From NCBI GenBank assembly GCA_035566435.1, contig DATMRF010000123.1:1-23442 (forward strand): a stretch of 23,442 nucleotides of DNA, given 5' to 3'. Positions 14,891 through 23,377 of the stretch are shown one piece after another. Both the position numbers and the translations under genes were made by a program. Every line of letters starts with the position of its first letter. Positions within the stretch are counted from its first letter, which is position 1. Under the pieces are notes generated by a model, which ran no database searches, was not told the origin of the DNA, and saw only the letters and a list, made by a program, of their open reading frames with translations. Origin of the DNA: DATMRF01 sp035566435. GTDB lineage: Bacteria; Verrucomicrobiota; Verrucomicrobiia; Limisphaerales; UBA8199.

Positions 14891-15520
14891 TCAGCGATAT
14901 TCGAGTCGGTAGAAATGATTACCCGCGAACGGCGAAAGGAACACCTGGTTTAAGCCGTTTGAAACCGCCACGGCGTTGGTTGCTGCAACCCAGTTTGTAG
15001 CGGTCAGGTCGGAATTTTGCTGCAACACAAAACCTGCCGGCGGCGACGGCCACGAAACGACACAACTCGTGCCGGCAGACGCAAGGTTCAAAGCGGCTGG
15101 CGGCAGCAAGACCTGGAAAGTCTGGCTGGCCAGGTTGTTGGTTGCGAAAATGTCCGAACCGCCCTTAATGGCGACAGACCCAGAATAGGTGCCGGGCGGG
15201 GCGGCCGGATTGATGGCCACGCCAAAAACGATGTCCGTGTAAGTCTCGCCAGCGAGCAAAATCCCTGGAAGATTCTCGAAAAAAACATTCGTGTCGGCAA
15301 AAAGATAGTTGGTGGCCGCGCCGATGAAACTCAACCGGACATCGTTGAGATACAAAGTGTCTGCCTGGCTTGAGTTGGTCAAAGCAGCGCCAAAGACCAC
15401 TTCATTGCTGCCAACACCCGATAGTGCCCCCGGCGTCAGAATGAATGCCGTGTTCCCCTGGGTGGAAGCCGCAAACGCCAGAAGCAGGCCTGCCAGGATC
15501 AATGAGGGTTTCAGGCGCAT
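14891..15520 (-). CDS. Secreted protein of verrucomicrobial type
   Basis: A 209-aa protein with a signal peptide (MRLKPSLILAGLLLAFAASTQG). Residues about 25-140 form a beta-rich domain (VVFGAALTNSSQADTLYLND, GETYTDIVFGVAI, PPGTYSGSVAIKG) similar in style to immunoglobulin-like secreted domains. The last 65 residues, with SWPSPPAGFVLQQNSDLTATNW and the ending FYRLEYR, match a short terminal domain commonly found at the end of exported Verrucomicrobiota proteins; here it is attached to a small protein. It starts 12 bp after the propeller gene ends, so the two form an operon. No enzyme motif is visible. Confidence 0.75.
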   Translation of the reverse strand: MRLKPSLILAGLLLAFAASTQGNTAFILTPGALSGVGSNEVVFGAALTNSSQADTLYLNDVRLSFIGAATNYLFADTNVFFENLPGILLAGETYTDIVFGVAINPAAPPGTYSGSVAIKGGSDIFATNNLASQTFQVLLPPAALNLASAGTSCVVSWPSPPAGFVLQQNSDLTATNWVAATNAVAVSNGLNQVFLSPFAGNHFYRLEYR

Positions 15521-15532
15521 GGCTGGTTGGCG

Positions 15533-17113
15533 TCAGCGGCCCACGGCAAACAGAATGGCGTTGTTGATCGCATACACGACGCCGTTGACGCCGACGACCG
15601 TGGGCGTGTAAGCCTCGCCGACGCCTGTGGTCAGCACGTTGGTTTCCGTCAGCATGTTGCAGCCCAAATCCCAGCGATAGAGCTTGCCGTCCTCGTTGTT
15701 GGCTAGCACAGACTGGGTAAAAGGGTCCACGACGGCGGAATTGATGCACCACTCCTTCACCGCGTTCGGAAAATTGTTGGTGTAATTGGCGTCCGGCGTC
15801 GGCCCGGCGATGGTTAATATCTCTTTCATCACCGTCGCGCCGGTAACCGGCTCCGTCATGCTATCGTGCGGATCGAGAACGGCGATTTTGTTGACACCGT
15901 CGCCGCCCGCTGCGGGGTAATTGTTATACTTGGTCAGCAGCAGATACGAAGACGGGCCGTGATAGGACGGCACGGCCGACGCGGGCACGACGGAAGCAGT
16001 CGCGTCCCAGCCGAAGGCGCCGGGCGTTTTGCTCTGCGTGAGCGTGCTGTTGAAATGATGCAGCCAGCCGCGCTGATGATTTGAATTCCATGGATATTCC
16101 ATTACGCCGAAATAAACGTCGCCATCCGGCCCGACGGTGGGCGAGGCGGTCATATCGTCGGAAAAGACGTCGTCATTCGTGGGATACGCCACGTCCTTCA
16201 GCCGGACCTGGCCCAACGGCGCCAGCGTCCGGCTGTCCACTGCGACGAGATAGCCGTAATCGTAACTGCTGTTATCCACGGCCACATACAACGTCCGATG
16301 ATCGTTGCTCAAGGCGGGAGCGCAATTCTGGGTGACCTTACTGATCCAGCTGTCGCTCGCCGCACTGCTCGCCGCGAGCCACGTGCCGGTGCCGTTGAAA
16401 TCAATGCGCGCGATGCCACCCTGAAGGTTCAGGGACGTCGGGCCGGTGACCTGAAAGCCAAAGAAAATGTCCCCGTAACGGTCCGAAGTAATCGGCGTGT
16501 CGATGAAAACATTGGTAAGGTAGGCGTTGGTGTTGGCGAGGTAATTGGCCAGCCCGTAAAACGCGAGCTGCCCCGCGGCGGGAGCACCGTTCGTGGCGTC
16601 GGGCGTGTCGCAATAAAAAACCGTTCCACCGCCACCGGGGAAATAGAGCCGGTTCCTGGGCGTCAGCGCGGGCGAAAAACTCAGCGTCCAATTGTGAGGC
16701 GGCAGCAGGTAATCCGTGGGCAACGTCCAATGGGTTGCGCCCGTCGCGCCGGCCAGGCCCTCTACCACAAACCCGTTCGTCGCCCCCGTTTTGACCGCCA
16801 CAATGACGGTGTTGGCGCGCGTGATGAGCGGAGAGCCGTAATGGATGTTCAATTCACCGCTAGCGTCGTATTGCGGCTTCAGGTCCACCGGCGTCTGCCA
16901 CAAAATGCGGCTCAGGGGCTGCGACGCAACCGGCGCGATCCCGTCGTGCTGCGCCTCGTGGCCGTAACCGCTCCAAGGGACGCGAATACTCTGGGCGGCT
17001 GCGCCATTCAGCAGGAAAGGCGGCAGAACGGCAACTGCTCCAACCCGGGCCAGGAGCGGCGCGGATTTGATGAACACCATCCTTGCCAATGAGAAAGCAC
17101 TTTTCTGCCGCAT
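15533..17113 (-). CDS. Secreted PQQ-like beta-propeller protein
   Basis: A 526-aa protein with an N-terminal signal (LLARVGAVAVLPPFLLNGAAAQS). The mature part reads as repeated propeller blades: short strands with GLAGATGATHW, NRLYFPGGGGTVFYCD, GGIARIDFNGTGTW, RTLYVAVDNSSYDYGYLVAVD, PDGDVYFGVM, NKIAVLDPHDS, DGKLYRWD and GVVYAINNAILFAVGR. These are the D-G-x-(V/L)-Y/F and A-x-(D/N) patterns of PQQ-like WD propellers. No catalytic PQQ-dehydrogenase residues are seen, so a binding role is more likely. It is the first gene of a two-gene minus-strand operon. A purine-rich stretch just upstream may act as the ribosome site. Confidence 0.78.
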   Translation of the reverse strand: MRQKSAFSLARMVFIKSAPLLARVGAVAVLPPFLLNGAAAQSIRVPWSGYGHEAQHDGIAPVASQPLSRILWQTPVDLKPQYDASGELNIHYGSPLITRANTVIVAVKTGATNGFVVEGLAGATGATHWTLPTDYLLPPHNWTLSFSPALTPRNRLYFPGGGGTVFYCDTPDATNGAPAAGQLAFYGLANYLANTNAYLTNVFIDTPITSDRYGDIFFGFQVTGPTSLNLQGGIARIDFNGTGTWLAASSAASDSWISKVTQNCAPALSNDHRTLYVAVDNSSYDYGYLVAVDSRTLAPLGQVRLKDVAYPTNDDVFSDDMTASPTVGPDGDVYFGVMEYPWNSNHQRGWLHHFNSTLTQSKTPGAFGWDATASVVPASAVPSYHGPSSYLLLTKYNNYPAAGGDGVNKIAVLDPHDSMTEPVTGATVMKEILTIAGPTPDANYTNNFPNAVKEWCINSAVVDPFTQSVLANNEDGKLYRWDLGCNMLTETNVLTTGVGEAYTPTVVGVNGVVYAINNAILFAVGR

Positions 17114-17262
17114 CTTCTTTTGCCCTCACTATTGCCACGAAAGAAACGTCCAATCAATGGGCAGGGCGCCCCATTCTTCGCGGCAACAGACCTACCCCCG
17201 GTTCAATTACGGTTGCGCAAATGCCCGCAACATGTGTAGCGGCGCTTGATTTTTCAGAAGTC

Positions 17263-18036
17263 TCAGTTGGCAAATGCGCTAAAAAGCGTCCTCATCTCTT
17301 CTGCGATCTGGGTGGCGTCCGAGAGGGTCTGGCTGATTTCCTCGCGCAGCAGCTCCCGGTAGCGCCGTCGCAGCCGATGGACTGCGACCCGCACCGCACC
17401 TTCGCTCAGGTGAAGCCTGGCCGCCGCTTCTCCGTATGGGATCGCGCTCGTGCCTACCATTAGGAATCCCTTCAATTGTTCGAAGACCCTCGTTTGGTCC
17501 TCGGTGGCGTTCTCATCGCGCAAGCGTCGGAGCACCTGTTCAAGGAGCGTAACCGCCCAGGCGCGATCGTAAAGTTTGTCGGGACTCGAATTGTCCACCG
17601 GTTCAATTTGATAGCGCGCGTCGGCATCCTGCCAATCGAGCGACAGGGGCGCCACGCCGCCACCGCGCTTCTGGCGGCTCGCACGGTCCCACTCATTCGC
17701 CAGGAAATGCTTGAGCGCGGCCAGCAGGAAAGCGCGAAACTTCCCTTTCTGCACACTCAACTTTTCAAGGTAGTTCTTTTCCAAAAAGCGGGCGAAGAAG
17801 GCTTGGGTAAGGTCTTCCGCATCTTCCCGCGTGGGCGTTTGGCGGCGAACGTACACATACAGCGGAAACCAATACGCGTGGCACAATTCCTCGAGCGCCA
17901 CCTCAGCCTCGGCTGAACTGCCGCGCCCGGCGGCGATCACGGCGGTCCAATGCGTGGTCGCGAAAACGTCGCGCTCCGCGCCAGTCGAGGAAGTTGGATT
18001 CTCGGAGCTCAATTCATTGGTTTCGCCGCTTTTCAC
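17263..18036 (-). CDS. ECF-type RNA polymerase sigma factor
   Basis: A 257-aa sigma factor that directs RNA polymerase to its target promoters. Region 2 spans about residues 47-125 (LCHAYWFPLYVYVRRQTPTREDAEDLTQAFFARFLEKNYL, then ANEWDRASRQKR). Region 4 is about 186-235 (IPYGEAAARLHLSEGAVRVAVHRLRRRYRELL). The N-terminal FATTHWTAVIAAG is typical of the ECF groups found next to Ser/Thr kinases in Verrucomicrobiota and Planctomycetota. The start is GTG at 18036; its GTGA overlaps the kinase stop, so translation is coupled. No anti-sigma gene is next to it; the kinase is the likely controller. Confidence 0.88.
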   Translation of the reverse strand: MKSGETNELSSENPTSSTGAERDVFATTHWTAVIAAGRGSSAEAEVALEELCHAYWFPLYVYVRRQTPTREDAEDLTQAFFARFLEKNYLEKLSVQKGKFRAFLLAALKHFLANEWDRASRQKRGGGVAPLSLDWQDADARYQIEPVDNSSPDKLYDRAWAVTLLEQVLRRLRDENATEDQTRVFEQLKGFLMVGTSAIPYGEAAARLHLSEGAVRVAVHRLRRRYRELLREEISQTLSDATQIAEEMRTLFSAFAN

Positions 18037-20696
18037 TGGGCCAGCTCTGACAATGCCCGATCGCGGAGCTGATTTCCGGTTATGGTTCGGGCAATTTCGA
18101 TGGCTGGCTTCCTGAGGTGGCGCCGCGCCAGCAGGCGCACCGAATCCAGCGTCGCCTGGTCGCGCGTCACGTTATCGACGATCCGCTGCAGCGACGTTCT
18201 CACCAGATCCACCTCACCCGCTTTGGCAGCATCGGTTGCCAGTCTGGCAAACGCCTGGGATCTCTGCCCAGCATTGCCGATCTGGCACGCCGCGTCCCAA
18301 CGCTCAGTCAGACTTTGCAGTGAAAGATTGCTGCCTTCTCCAGGAGGTGAAGTTTGGTTCAATAGCTTGTAGCGAACCTTGACGCCGCGCAGCTGATCAG
18401 TAACGCCACAGATCTGCAAAAGGCCCCTGGTGCCATCACGAGTAACCAGTCTGAACACATTGGTGCCAGCGAGGCTTTCGTAATGCTCCCACGACCCGCC
18501 CTCCTCCGCGCGCCTCTCCATCAGCCTCGCTATAATATCTTCTCCACCGCTGTATGCGGCGTTGGTGATGTTGTTCACCGGCGCACCGCTGTCGTCAGTC
18601 ATGGGACTGAAGACCGAGCGAAAGTCGAGAGCGTTAGGCTGGGGGAAATCGTTTTCATTCAGCGCAGGTTTGTTACTGAAGGCTTCCAGGGCGGCGTCGC
18701 TGAGATACAAGTCCACGCCTGCCTCGCGCAACCCGTCGATCCCACCCGGACCAAAATCAAGAGTACGCTCAGGCGTTGAGGCGACGTAGTCCCCGGAAGC
18801 CAAATTCAGAGCCCGGCGATTGGAATTCGTAAATTCGAGCACCCGCTCGATGACCGGGCCGAAAACAAGGTCCGTGCTTGCCTCGCCTGCCTGCGCTGCC
18901 GACTCCTGCTGAGCGGCCCACGCCTCGGCCGCGTGCCTCATTCTCGCCCGGTGGCCGGAAATCGCTGCCACGAGAACAAGCAGGAGCGCCACGGCAGCCA
19001 GACCCGCCACCACCGGCTTCCAAGCCCCTCCGCCTGGATAGGGGGCTTTCCCGGACGCCTCGGGCAACACCTCCGTGCCTGACGGGCCGACGCGAGCCGA
19101 AGCCTCAGACGCCTTCCGTCGCGCCGGGCCGAAGATGTCTTCGTACGCGAAAACCGTCGCAGCCAGGGCAATGGGAGCGGTAAAGAATAGTCCTACTCCG
19201 CATGCGAGCGCGCCCGCGACTTTCATGAGCAGGAGCACGATCCAGAACCCAAAGAATTTCCACCAGTGCCGGGTGACGACCTGGCGGCTTAGTTCCATCG
19301 CCGGCCAGAAATCCAGCCGCAGGTCGATGACCAGGATCAACGCAAACATCCAGGCTACCGCCAGGTAAAGCCCGGGCAAAACCAGGCAGATGAATCCGAT
19401 CAGCGTCAGCACAAAGGTGACCAAACTCCCCAGGAACAGGTTTACGAACGCAATGCGGAATCCGGAAAAGGCCGTGTCCAGGCTCGCTGGCTCGCCCCGC
19501 GCCCGGTTCAGCAGGTACAACCACAAGCCGCCCATGAGCGGGCCGCCGGCGACGATGCCCACCGCGGTGGAGTTCGCCGCCTGCACCAGCAACACCATCA
19601 GCGCGCTAACGCCCACAATCGGCCAAAAATTGCTCCGCACTAATCCCCAGCCCCGCCGCAGGCAACTTCCGATATCCAGCGCTGAACCCTGGGCCAGAAT
19701 TTCTCGGGCCAGGGCTTGGGCATCCTGCCTTGGCGGCGGTGGGCTGGTGCTGGCGATGGTGTCCACCGCGGTCTTCACCTGGCTCGCATACTGATAGCGG
19801 CGCTCCGGCTCCTTTTCGAGGCTTCGAAGCACTACCTCATCCAGCCTGACGTCCACGTTGACTTTGCGCGAGGGTGGCGCGAACTTCCCCAGCGGCAGTT
19901 CCCCGGTCAGCATCTCATAAAAGACCACTCCCAACGAAAAAATGTCCGCGCGATGGTCCACGGTCTCTGGTTTTTCCACCTGCTCGGGCGCCATATACTG
20001 CGGGGTGCCAATCGCGCCCCGCGTTTCGGTGATCCCTGCTTCCCCCTCGGAACCCATGATTTTGGCGATTCCAAAATCGGCGATCTTCACCCGGCCCTTC
20101 TTATCCAGCAGCAGGTTCTCCGGTTTGATGTCACGGTGGACGATGCCTTCGTCGTGGGCGAACTGGAGCGCCTCGCAAATCTGCGGGACAATCTGCAACG
20201 CTTCGCGAGGCGACAGCTTCCCCGCGCGTTCCAACTGCCGCAGGTTCACTCCGTCCACGAACTCCATAATAAAGAACGGTAGCCCGTTCACCTGGCCGAA
20301 TTCGTGGACCGCGACAATGTTTGGATGATTCAGCTTGGCCAGCGCACGCGCCTCACGATTGAACCGTTCGGCAAAACCGGGTCCGCTCGCCACCTGCGGC
20401 GGCAGAATCTTTAGCGCCACGAGACGATCGAGCCCTGGCTGCCGCGCCTTGTAAACCGCGCCCATGCCGCCCTTGCCGATGAACCCCTGAATCTCAAGCT
20501 GCGGAAACAGACGCGCCATTTCCTCGACGCTCGGCGGCTGGAACGGCGCGGTTTCCGGCTGCGTGGACGTCTCTGCCGCCGCGCCTTGCTTGAGCAGGCA
20601 CGCGGGGCAAAGCCCTCCCAGCGCGCCAGTTGGCAGCGCAGCTCCACACTGAGGACATGTATTTCCCATGTTCGGATTAGGTTCGAGTCCATTCAT
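18033..20696 (-). CDS. Membrane Ser/Thr protein kinase with N-terminal zinc ribbon
   Basis: An 887-aa Hanks-type kinase. A zinc ribbon (Cys14, Cys17, Cys30, Cys33; CPQCG...CPACL) comes first. The kinase domain runs from about 68 to 315: glycine loop IGKGGMGAVYK (73-83), Lys96, HRDIKPEN with catalytic Asp189, DFG at 207-209 and APEQ near 236-239, all intact. A block of about four hydrophobic segments (357-517, DUF-like membrane domain), a proline/glycine linker and a final single helix (562-580) follow. The last 300 residues are presumably outside the cytoplasm. SD AGGAGG (20706-20701), four bases before the ATG, fixes the start at 20696. It couples by a 4-bp overlap to the sigma gene, and probably activates it by phosphorylation. 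Confidence 0.9.
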   Translation of the reverse strand: MNGLEPNPNMGNTCPQCGAALPTGALGGLCPACLLKQGAAAETSTQPETAPFQPPSVEEMARLFPQLEIQGFIGKGGMGAVYKARQPGLDRLVALKILPPQVASGPGFAERFNREARALAKLNHPNIVAVHEFGQVNGLPFFIMEFVDGVNLRQLERAGKLSPREALQIVPQICEALQFAHDEGIVHRDIKPENLLLDKKGRVKIADFGIAKIMGSEGEAGITETRGAIGTPQYMAPEQVEKPETVDHRADIFSLGVVFYEMLTGELPLGKFAPPSRKVNVDVRLDEVVLRSLEKEPERRYQYASQVKTAVDTIASTSPPPPRQDAQALAREILAQGSALDIGSCLRRGWGLVRSNFWPIVGVSALMVLLVQAANSTAVGIVAGGPLMGGLWLYLLNRARGEPASLDTAFSGFRIAFVNLFLGSLVTFVLTLIGFICLVLPGLYLAVAWMFALILVIDLRLDFWPAMELSRQVVTRHWWKFFGFWIVLLLMKVAGALACGVGLFFTAPIALAATVFAYEDIFGPARRKASEASARVGPSGTEVLPEASGKAPYPGGGAWKPVVAGLAAVALLLVLVAAISGHRARMRHAAEAWAAQQESAAQAGEASTDLVFGPVIERVLEFTNSNRRALNLASGDYVASTPERTLDFGPGGIDGLREAGVDLYLSDAALEAFSNKPALNENDFPQPNALDFRSVFSPMTDDSGAPVNNITNAAYSGGEDIIARLMERRAEEGGSWEHYESLAGTNVFRLVTRDGTRGLLQICGVTDQLRGVKVRYKLLNQTSPPGEGSNLSLQSLTERWDAACQIGNAGQRSQAFARLATDAAKAGEVDLVRTSLQRIVDNVTRDQATLDSVRLLARRHLRKPAIEIARTITGNQLRDRALSELAQ

Positions 20697-20715
20697 ACTC
20701 CCTCCTCAGAAGCAA

Positions 20716-20745
20716 AACCCGAAAAATGTTACAGGATTTCGGGTT
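20716..20745 (-). terminator. Hairpin between the TonB-like gene and the kinase gene
   Basis: A perfect 9-bp inverted repeat, AACCCGAAA (20716-20724) and TTTCGGGTT (20737-20745), has a 12-nt loop. On the minus strand it is followed by TTGCTTCT. It starts at the stop codon of the upstream gene and ends 10 bp before the kinase SD, so it likely ends or attenuates read-through. Confidence 0.55.
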
Positions 20746-21290
20746 CAGTCACCTGCGTGAAACGCAAATGTGAATGTCGCTGCGCGGTAATCGTTAGTAA
20801 GTGCCCGGCGCATGTCCTCCGGCCAGGGCACAGAAGGAGCTGAATCCAGCACCGCCTTCTGACAGATGCGAGCCAGCGCCTTGTCCACAGTGCGCTCAAC
20901 GATTCGTGCCTTGGGGACGCTTCCATCCGGGCGGAGGTTGAACTCCAACACCACCTTGCCGTTCGCGGTGACATGCGGTGAGGTGTCGAGAAGGCTATAC
21001 CAGCGCTGGGCGATAGCCTGAAGAACGGCGACGTCGTACTGCGCGATGACGCTGTTCGTCGTTAATGGTCGCATCTGAGCTTCGAGGTGGTAAGGCGAAG
21101 CCTGATGGGCCGATGCCTGAGAACTGCCTGAAGAGCCGGGCGCGGGTTCTCGGGCTGGCGCCCCCGCCGCCCCAGGCCCGCTCCCATCGGATCGGGCACT
21201 TCGGCATCCGTTGAGGGCAAAAGCGCTTGCCGTGACCATCAGAGCGTAGAGAATTCCAGACCCGAAAAGGCGGTGAAGCAGTTTTTTCAT
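20745..21290 (-). CDS. TonB C-terminal-like periplasmic lipoprotein
   Basis: A 181-aa protein. The start at 21290 gives MKKLLHRLFGSGILYALMVTASAFALNGC, a signal peptide with lipobox LNGC, so Cys29 is probably lipidated. A Gly/Pro/Ser-rich linker (about 30-75) precedes a compact C-terminal domain: VLQAIAQRWYSLLD, GKVVLEFNLRPDGSVPKARIVERTVDKALARICQKAVLDSAPSVPWPEDM. This is the TonB_C-type pattern (x-F-x-L-x-x-D-G-x-V followed by a helix with A-x-x-A-P). Lipid anchoring instead of a membrane helix means it is probably not an energy transducer. It lies upstream of the kinase on the same strand with a hairpin between them. Confidence 0.75.
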   Translation of the reverse strand: MKKLLHRLFGSGILYALMVTASAFALNGCRSARSDGSGPGAAGAPAREPAPGSSGSSQASAHQASPYHLEAQMRPLTTNSVIAQYDVAVLQAIAQRWYSLLDTSPHVTANGKVVLEFNLRPDGSVPKARIVERTVDKALARICQKAVLDSAPSVPWPEDMRRALTNDYRAATFTFAFHAGD

Positions 21291-21425
21291 GTTCGTGAGT
21301 TCATCGGTCCGTCCAGCGTGTGGATACAATTACCTGTCCGTTCTGTTTCTTTGTCAATCCGATCCTCCAGCACGACTCATCCAGACCGCGTAGCGCGCGA
21401 GCTTGCGTGCCCGTCGGCAGCCCGA

Positions 21426-21968
21426 CTATGGCCCTGCGCTCGGCTGCTTCTCCCAACGCCACACGGCGCCATCCTCGGGGTCGATCACCTCTCCGAGGCA
21501 TTTGAAGCCGCACTTCTCTAGAACTTTCGTCGAGGGGTTTGCCTTCGGTAGCGTATGAGCCCGCACGGTGCGGACGCGTCCGCTGCCAAGGGCGTAAGCA
21601 ACCAAGGCCGCGGCCGCTTCGGTGGCGTAACCCCTGCCCTGGTAGCCGGGTGCGACAGCGTAGCCGATCTCTACGATGCCTTCCGCATCGGGTGGCCCTT
21701 TGTACCCACCTGCGCCGATCACGGCGTTGTCCGCCAGGTGCACCAGCACAAACCCGTGCTTCCAGACATCAGCCAAGGTAGCGACTTGGATCTGAGCGAG
21801 CCAGTCCGGGGACACCTCACCAGAAACGAAGAAGCCTCGGACGCCCTCGGCGAGTCGAAGGCCAAATCTCTGCTTATAGAGCTCCGCGCCCGCCATCAGC
21901 GTCCGCAGGTGCTCCGGCGTATTGGCCACCAGTCTCAAACTCTTGGTTTCTATGGGCGCGGTACTCAC
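21426..21968 (-). CDS. GNAT family N-acetyltransferase (RimJ/RimL-like)
   Basis: A 180-aa acetyl-CoA-dependent acetyltransferase. The N-terminal TKSLRLVANTPEHL resembles RimJ/RimL-type starts. Strand beta-4 is EIGYAVAPGYQ. The acetyl-CoA loop QGRGYATEA is at 110-118, and the C-terminal LEKCGFKCLGEV matches the N-x-x-S-x-x-(V/L)-(L/M)-E-K-x-G-F motif (NPSTKVLEKCGF). Length is normal. The start is a GTG at 21968, without a clear ribosome site. The acceptor is unknown; protein, small amine or antibiotic are all possible. It is transcribed on its own. Confidence 0.85.
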   Translation of the reverse strand: MSTAPIETKSLRLVANTPEHLRTLMAGAELYKQRFGLRLAEGVRGFFVSGEVSPDWLAQIQVATLADVWKHGFVLVHLADNAVIGAGGYKGPPDAEGIVEIGYAVAPGYQGRGYATEAAAALVAYALGSGRVRTVRAHTLPKANPSTKVLEKCGFKCLGEVIDPEDGAVWRWEKQPSAGP

Positions 21969-22081
21969 GAGAGCAAAGCCGAACGCAGCGCGTCACTTAC
22001 GCCACATAGTCGCGGTTCCTTTGTCATCCGGTTCCAGCTTTTGCCTCGATTGGAGAAAAATCAAGGCAAACACTCCACTAA

Positions 22082-22950
22082 CACATGCGAAAACCTCAGA
22101 ATCACCTGATGGATCAGCCTTGCCAACCTCATGGATCACCCCTTGGTAACCCCTGAAACGCACAATCACTCGGTAAATACAGCGTGTGGAAACGTCTCAA
22201 CCCTGGATCAGCCCTGGATCACCCCTCTGGCGCGAAAAAAGAATTACGACTGTCCGGCAACTCTTTACCCTGCAAAACCAAAGGTCGCCACAAACCTCCC
22301 TGCCGACTGCCTCAATCCGTGTAATCCGTGTAATCGGTGGTCCAAACCCGCCTCTGTCACACCCTGTCATACCTTGTCACACCCTGTTATGGCTTTGTCA
22401 CACCTCAAAATCGCAAAAAGCCCGGTAAATTCGGCTTTGTCACACCGTCACACCTCAAAACACCCCCCGGCGCGAAACAAATATTCCGCCTGCCCTCATG
22501 CTCTGCCCCTGTCAACTGTCAACTTTCGAAAGTTGACAAGATCACCCTCTGTCACCTTGTCACGGTTCAAAGCGTGACACGGTGAGCTTTGTCACGCCTT
22601 CAAAAGTGAGAATCCCTCGCCAAACACGGCCTTGTCACGCTGTCACGCTTTGAAAGCCCCCCACCCTACCCCCCGGCGCAGAAAATAGCCCGAACGGATA
22701 ACCGATACCTAACCATCTTGCCTTTCATACTTGTCACCGCTCGTCACCGCCGTGTCACCGGTGCCTGCAAGTCTTGACACGACGGTGGAGTCCGGGCTGC
22801 GAACTCTGGACTCTCGCCTGTGGACTGTGGATTGCGGACTTAAACCTTGAGCCTTGTCACCGCTTCGTCACCGTTTTGTCACCGCTGGAAACGCACAGAT
22901 CCATCGGTAAACACGGGCTTGTCACCGTGTCACCGCTGTTTTACCCGCCC
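22082..22950. repeat. Array of diverged repeat units with unit-specific words
   Basis: At least four units share a core near CGGTAAA-AC-GGC (22171, 22423, 22618, 22905) and, in three, a tail CCCC(C)-GGCGC-GAAA (near 22225, 22465, 22672). Flanking both sides of each core is a short repeated word that differs between units: GGATCA-CC (unit 1), GTCACACC (unit 2), GTCACGC (unit 3), GTCACCGC (unit 4). Units lie 195-287 bp apart. Predicted reading frames here are low-complexity and on both strands, so coding is unlikely. I know of no family for this. Confidence 0.7.
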
Positions 22951-23300
22951 CTTCTGCACACAAGACTTTTTACACTCCTAATCCGCGTACCTCTGTCCCA
23001 CTCTTTGACAGCTTTCCCGGTCGGCCTCTGACCATCGACCCTCCGGTTTTGTCCTTCGTCCGGCGCTTTAGCGATATCACTTAATCGCAACAAATATCAG
23101 CTACTATCAGCTACTACCGCCTAATACCACTTCCCGCATTTTAGCACGAACTGATAATCAATGGCGCTCCACCTCATCCGTGCCATCCGTGCCATCCGTG
23201 GTTACCCGTTAGCCTTCAGCCCCCCCATCCCAACTCCCGATAGCTCCCGCTCCCCCAAAACGGTGGTCCCGATAGCTCACGATAGCTCCCGCCCACCTCT
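22951..23300. repeat. Short word-repeat region
   Basis: TATCAGCTAC repeats at 23094-23117. A CCATCCGTG word occurs three times at 23182-23204. CCCGATAGCTC or CGATAGCTC recurs four times between about 23230 and 23290. An earlier GTAATCCGTGTAATCGGTGG lies at 22321-22340. No gene is supported. Confidence 0.55.
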
Positions 23301-23377
23301 GGGGAGTAGAAATATTTTGGTGTCAGTGATAAAAGAAAGATGAACCAAGTCCTTAAACAATTTGAGGAGAAAGAAGG

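Noticed and set aside
16298..17092. A 264-aa plus-strand reading frame opposite the propeller gene
   Set aside because: Arg/Val/Gly-rich shadow with no motif; the minus strand has signal peptide and propeller pattern.
21555..22109. Plus-strand frame across the GNAT gene
   Set aside because: Antisense to a gene with an intact acetyl-CoA motif, and it runs on into non-coding DNA.
22131..22585. Reading frames of 80-148 aa in the repeat array
   Set aside because: They translate the word repeats into low-complexity Pro/Ser/Thr/His peptides; no start signal or protein pattern.
22082..22950. CRISPR array
   Set aside because: Repeats are short and diverged, the spacing is irregular, and no cas gene is present.
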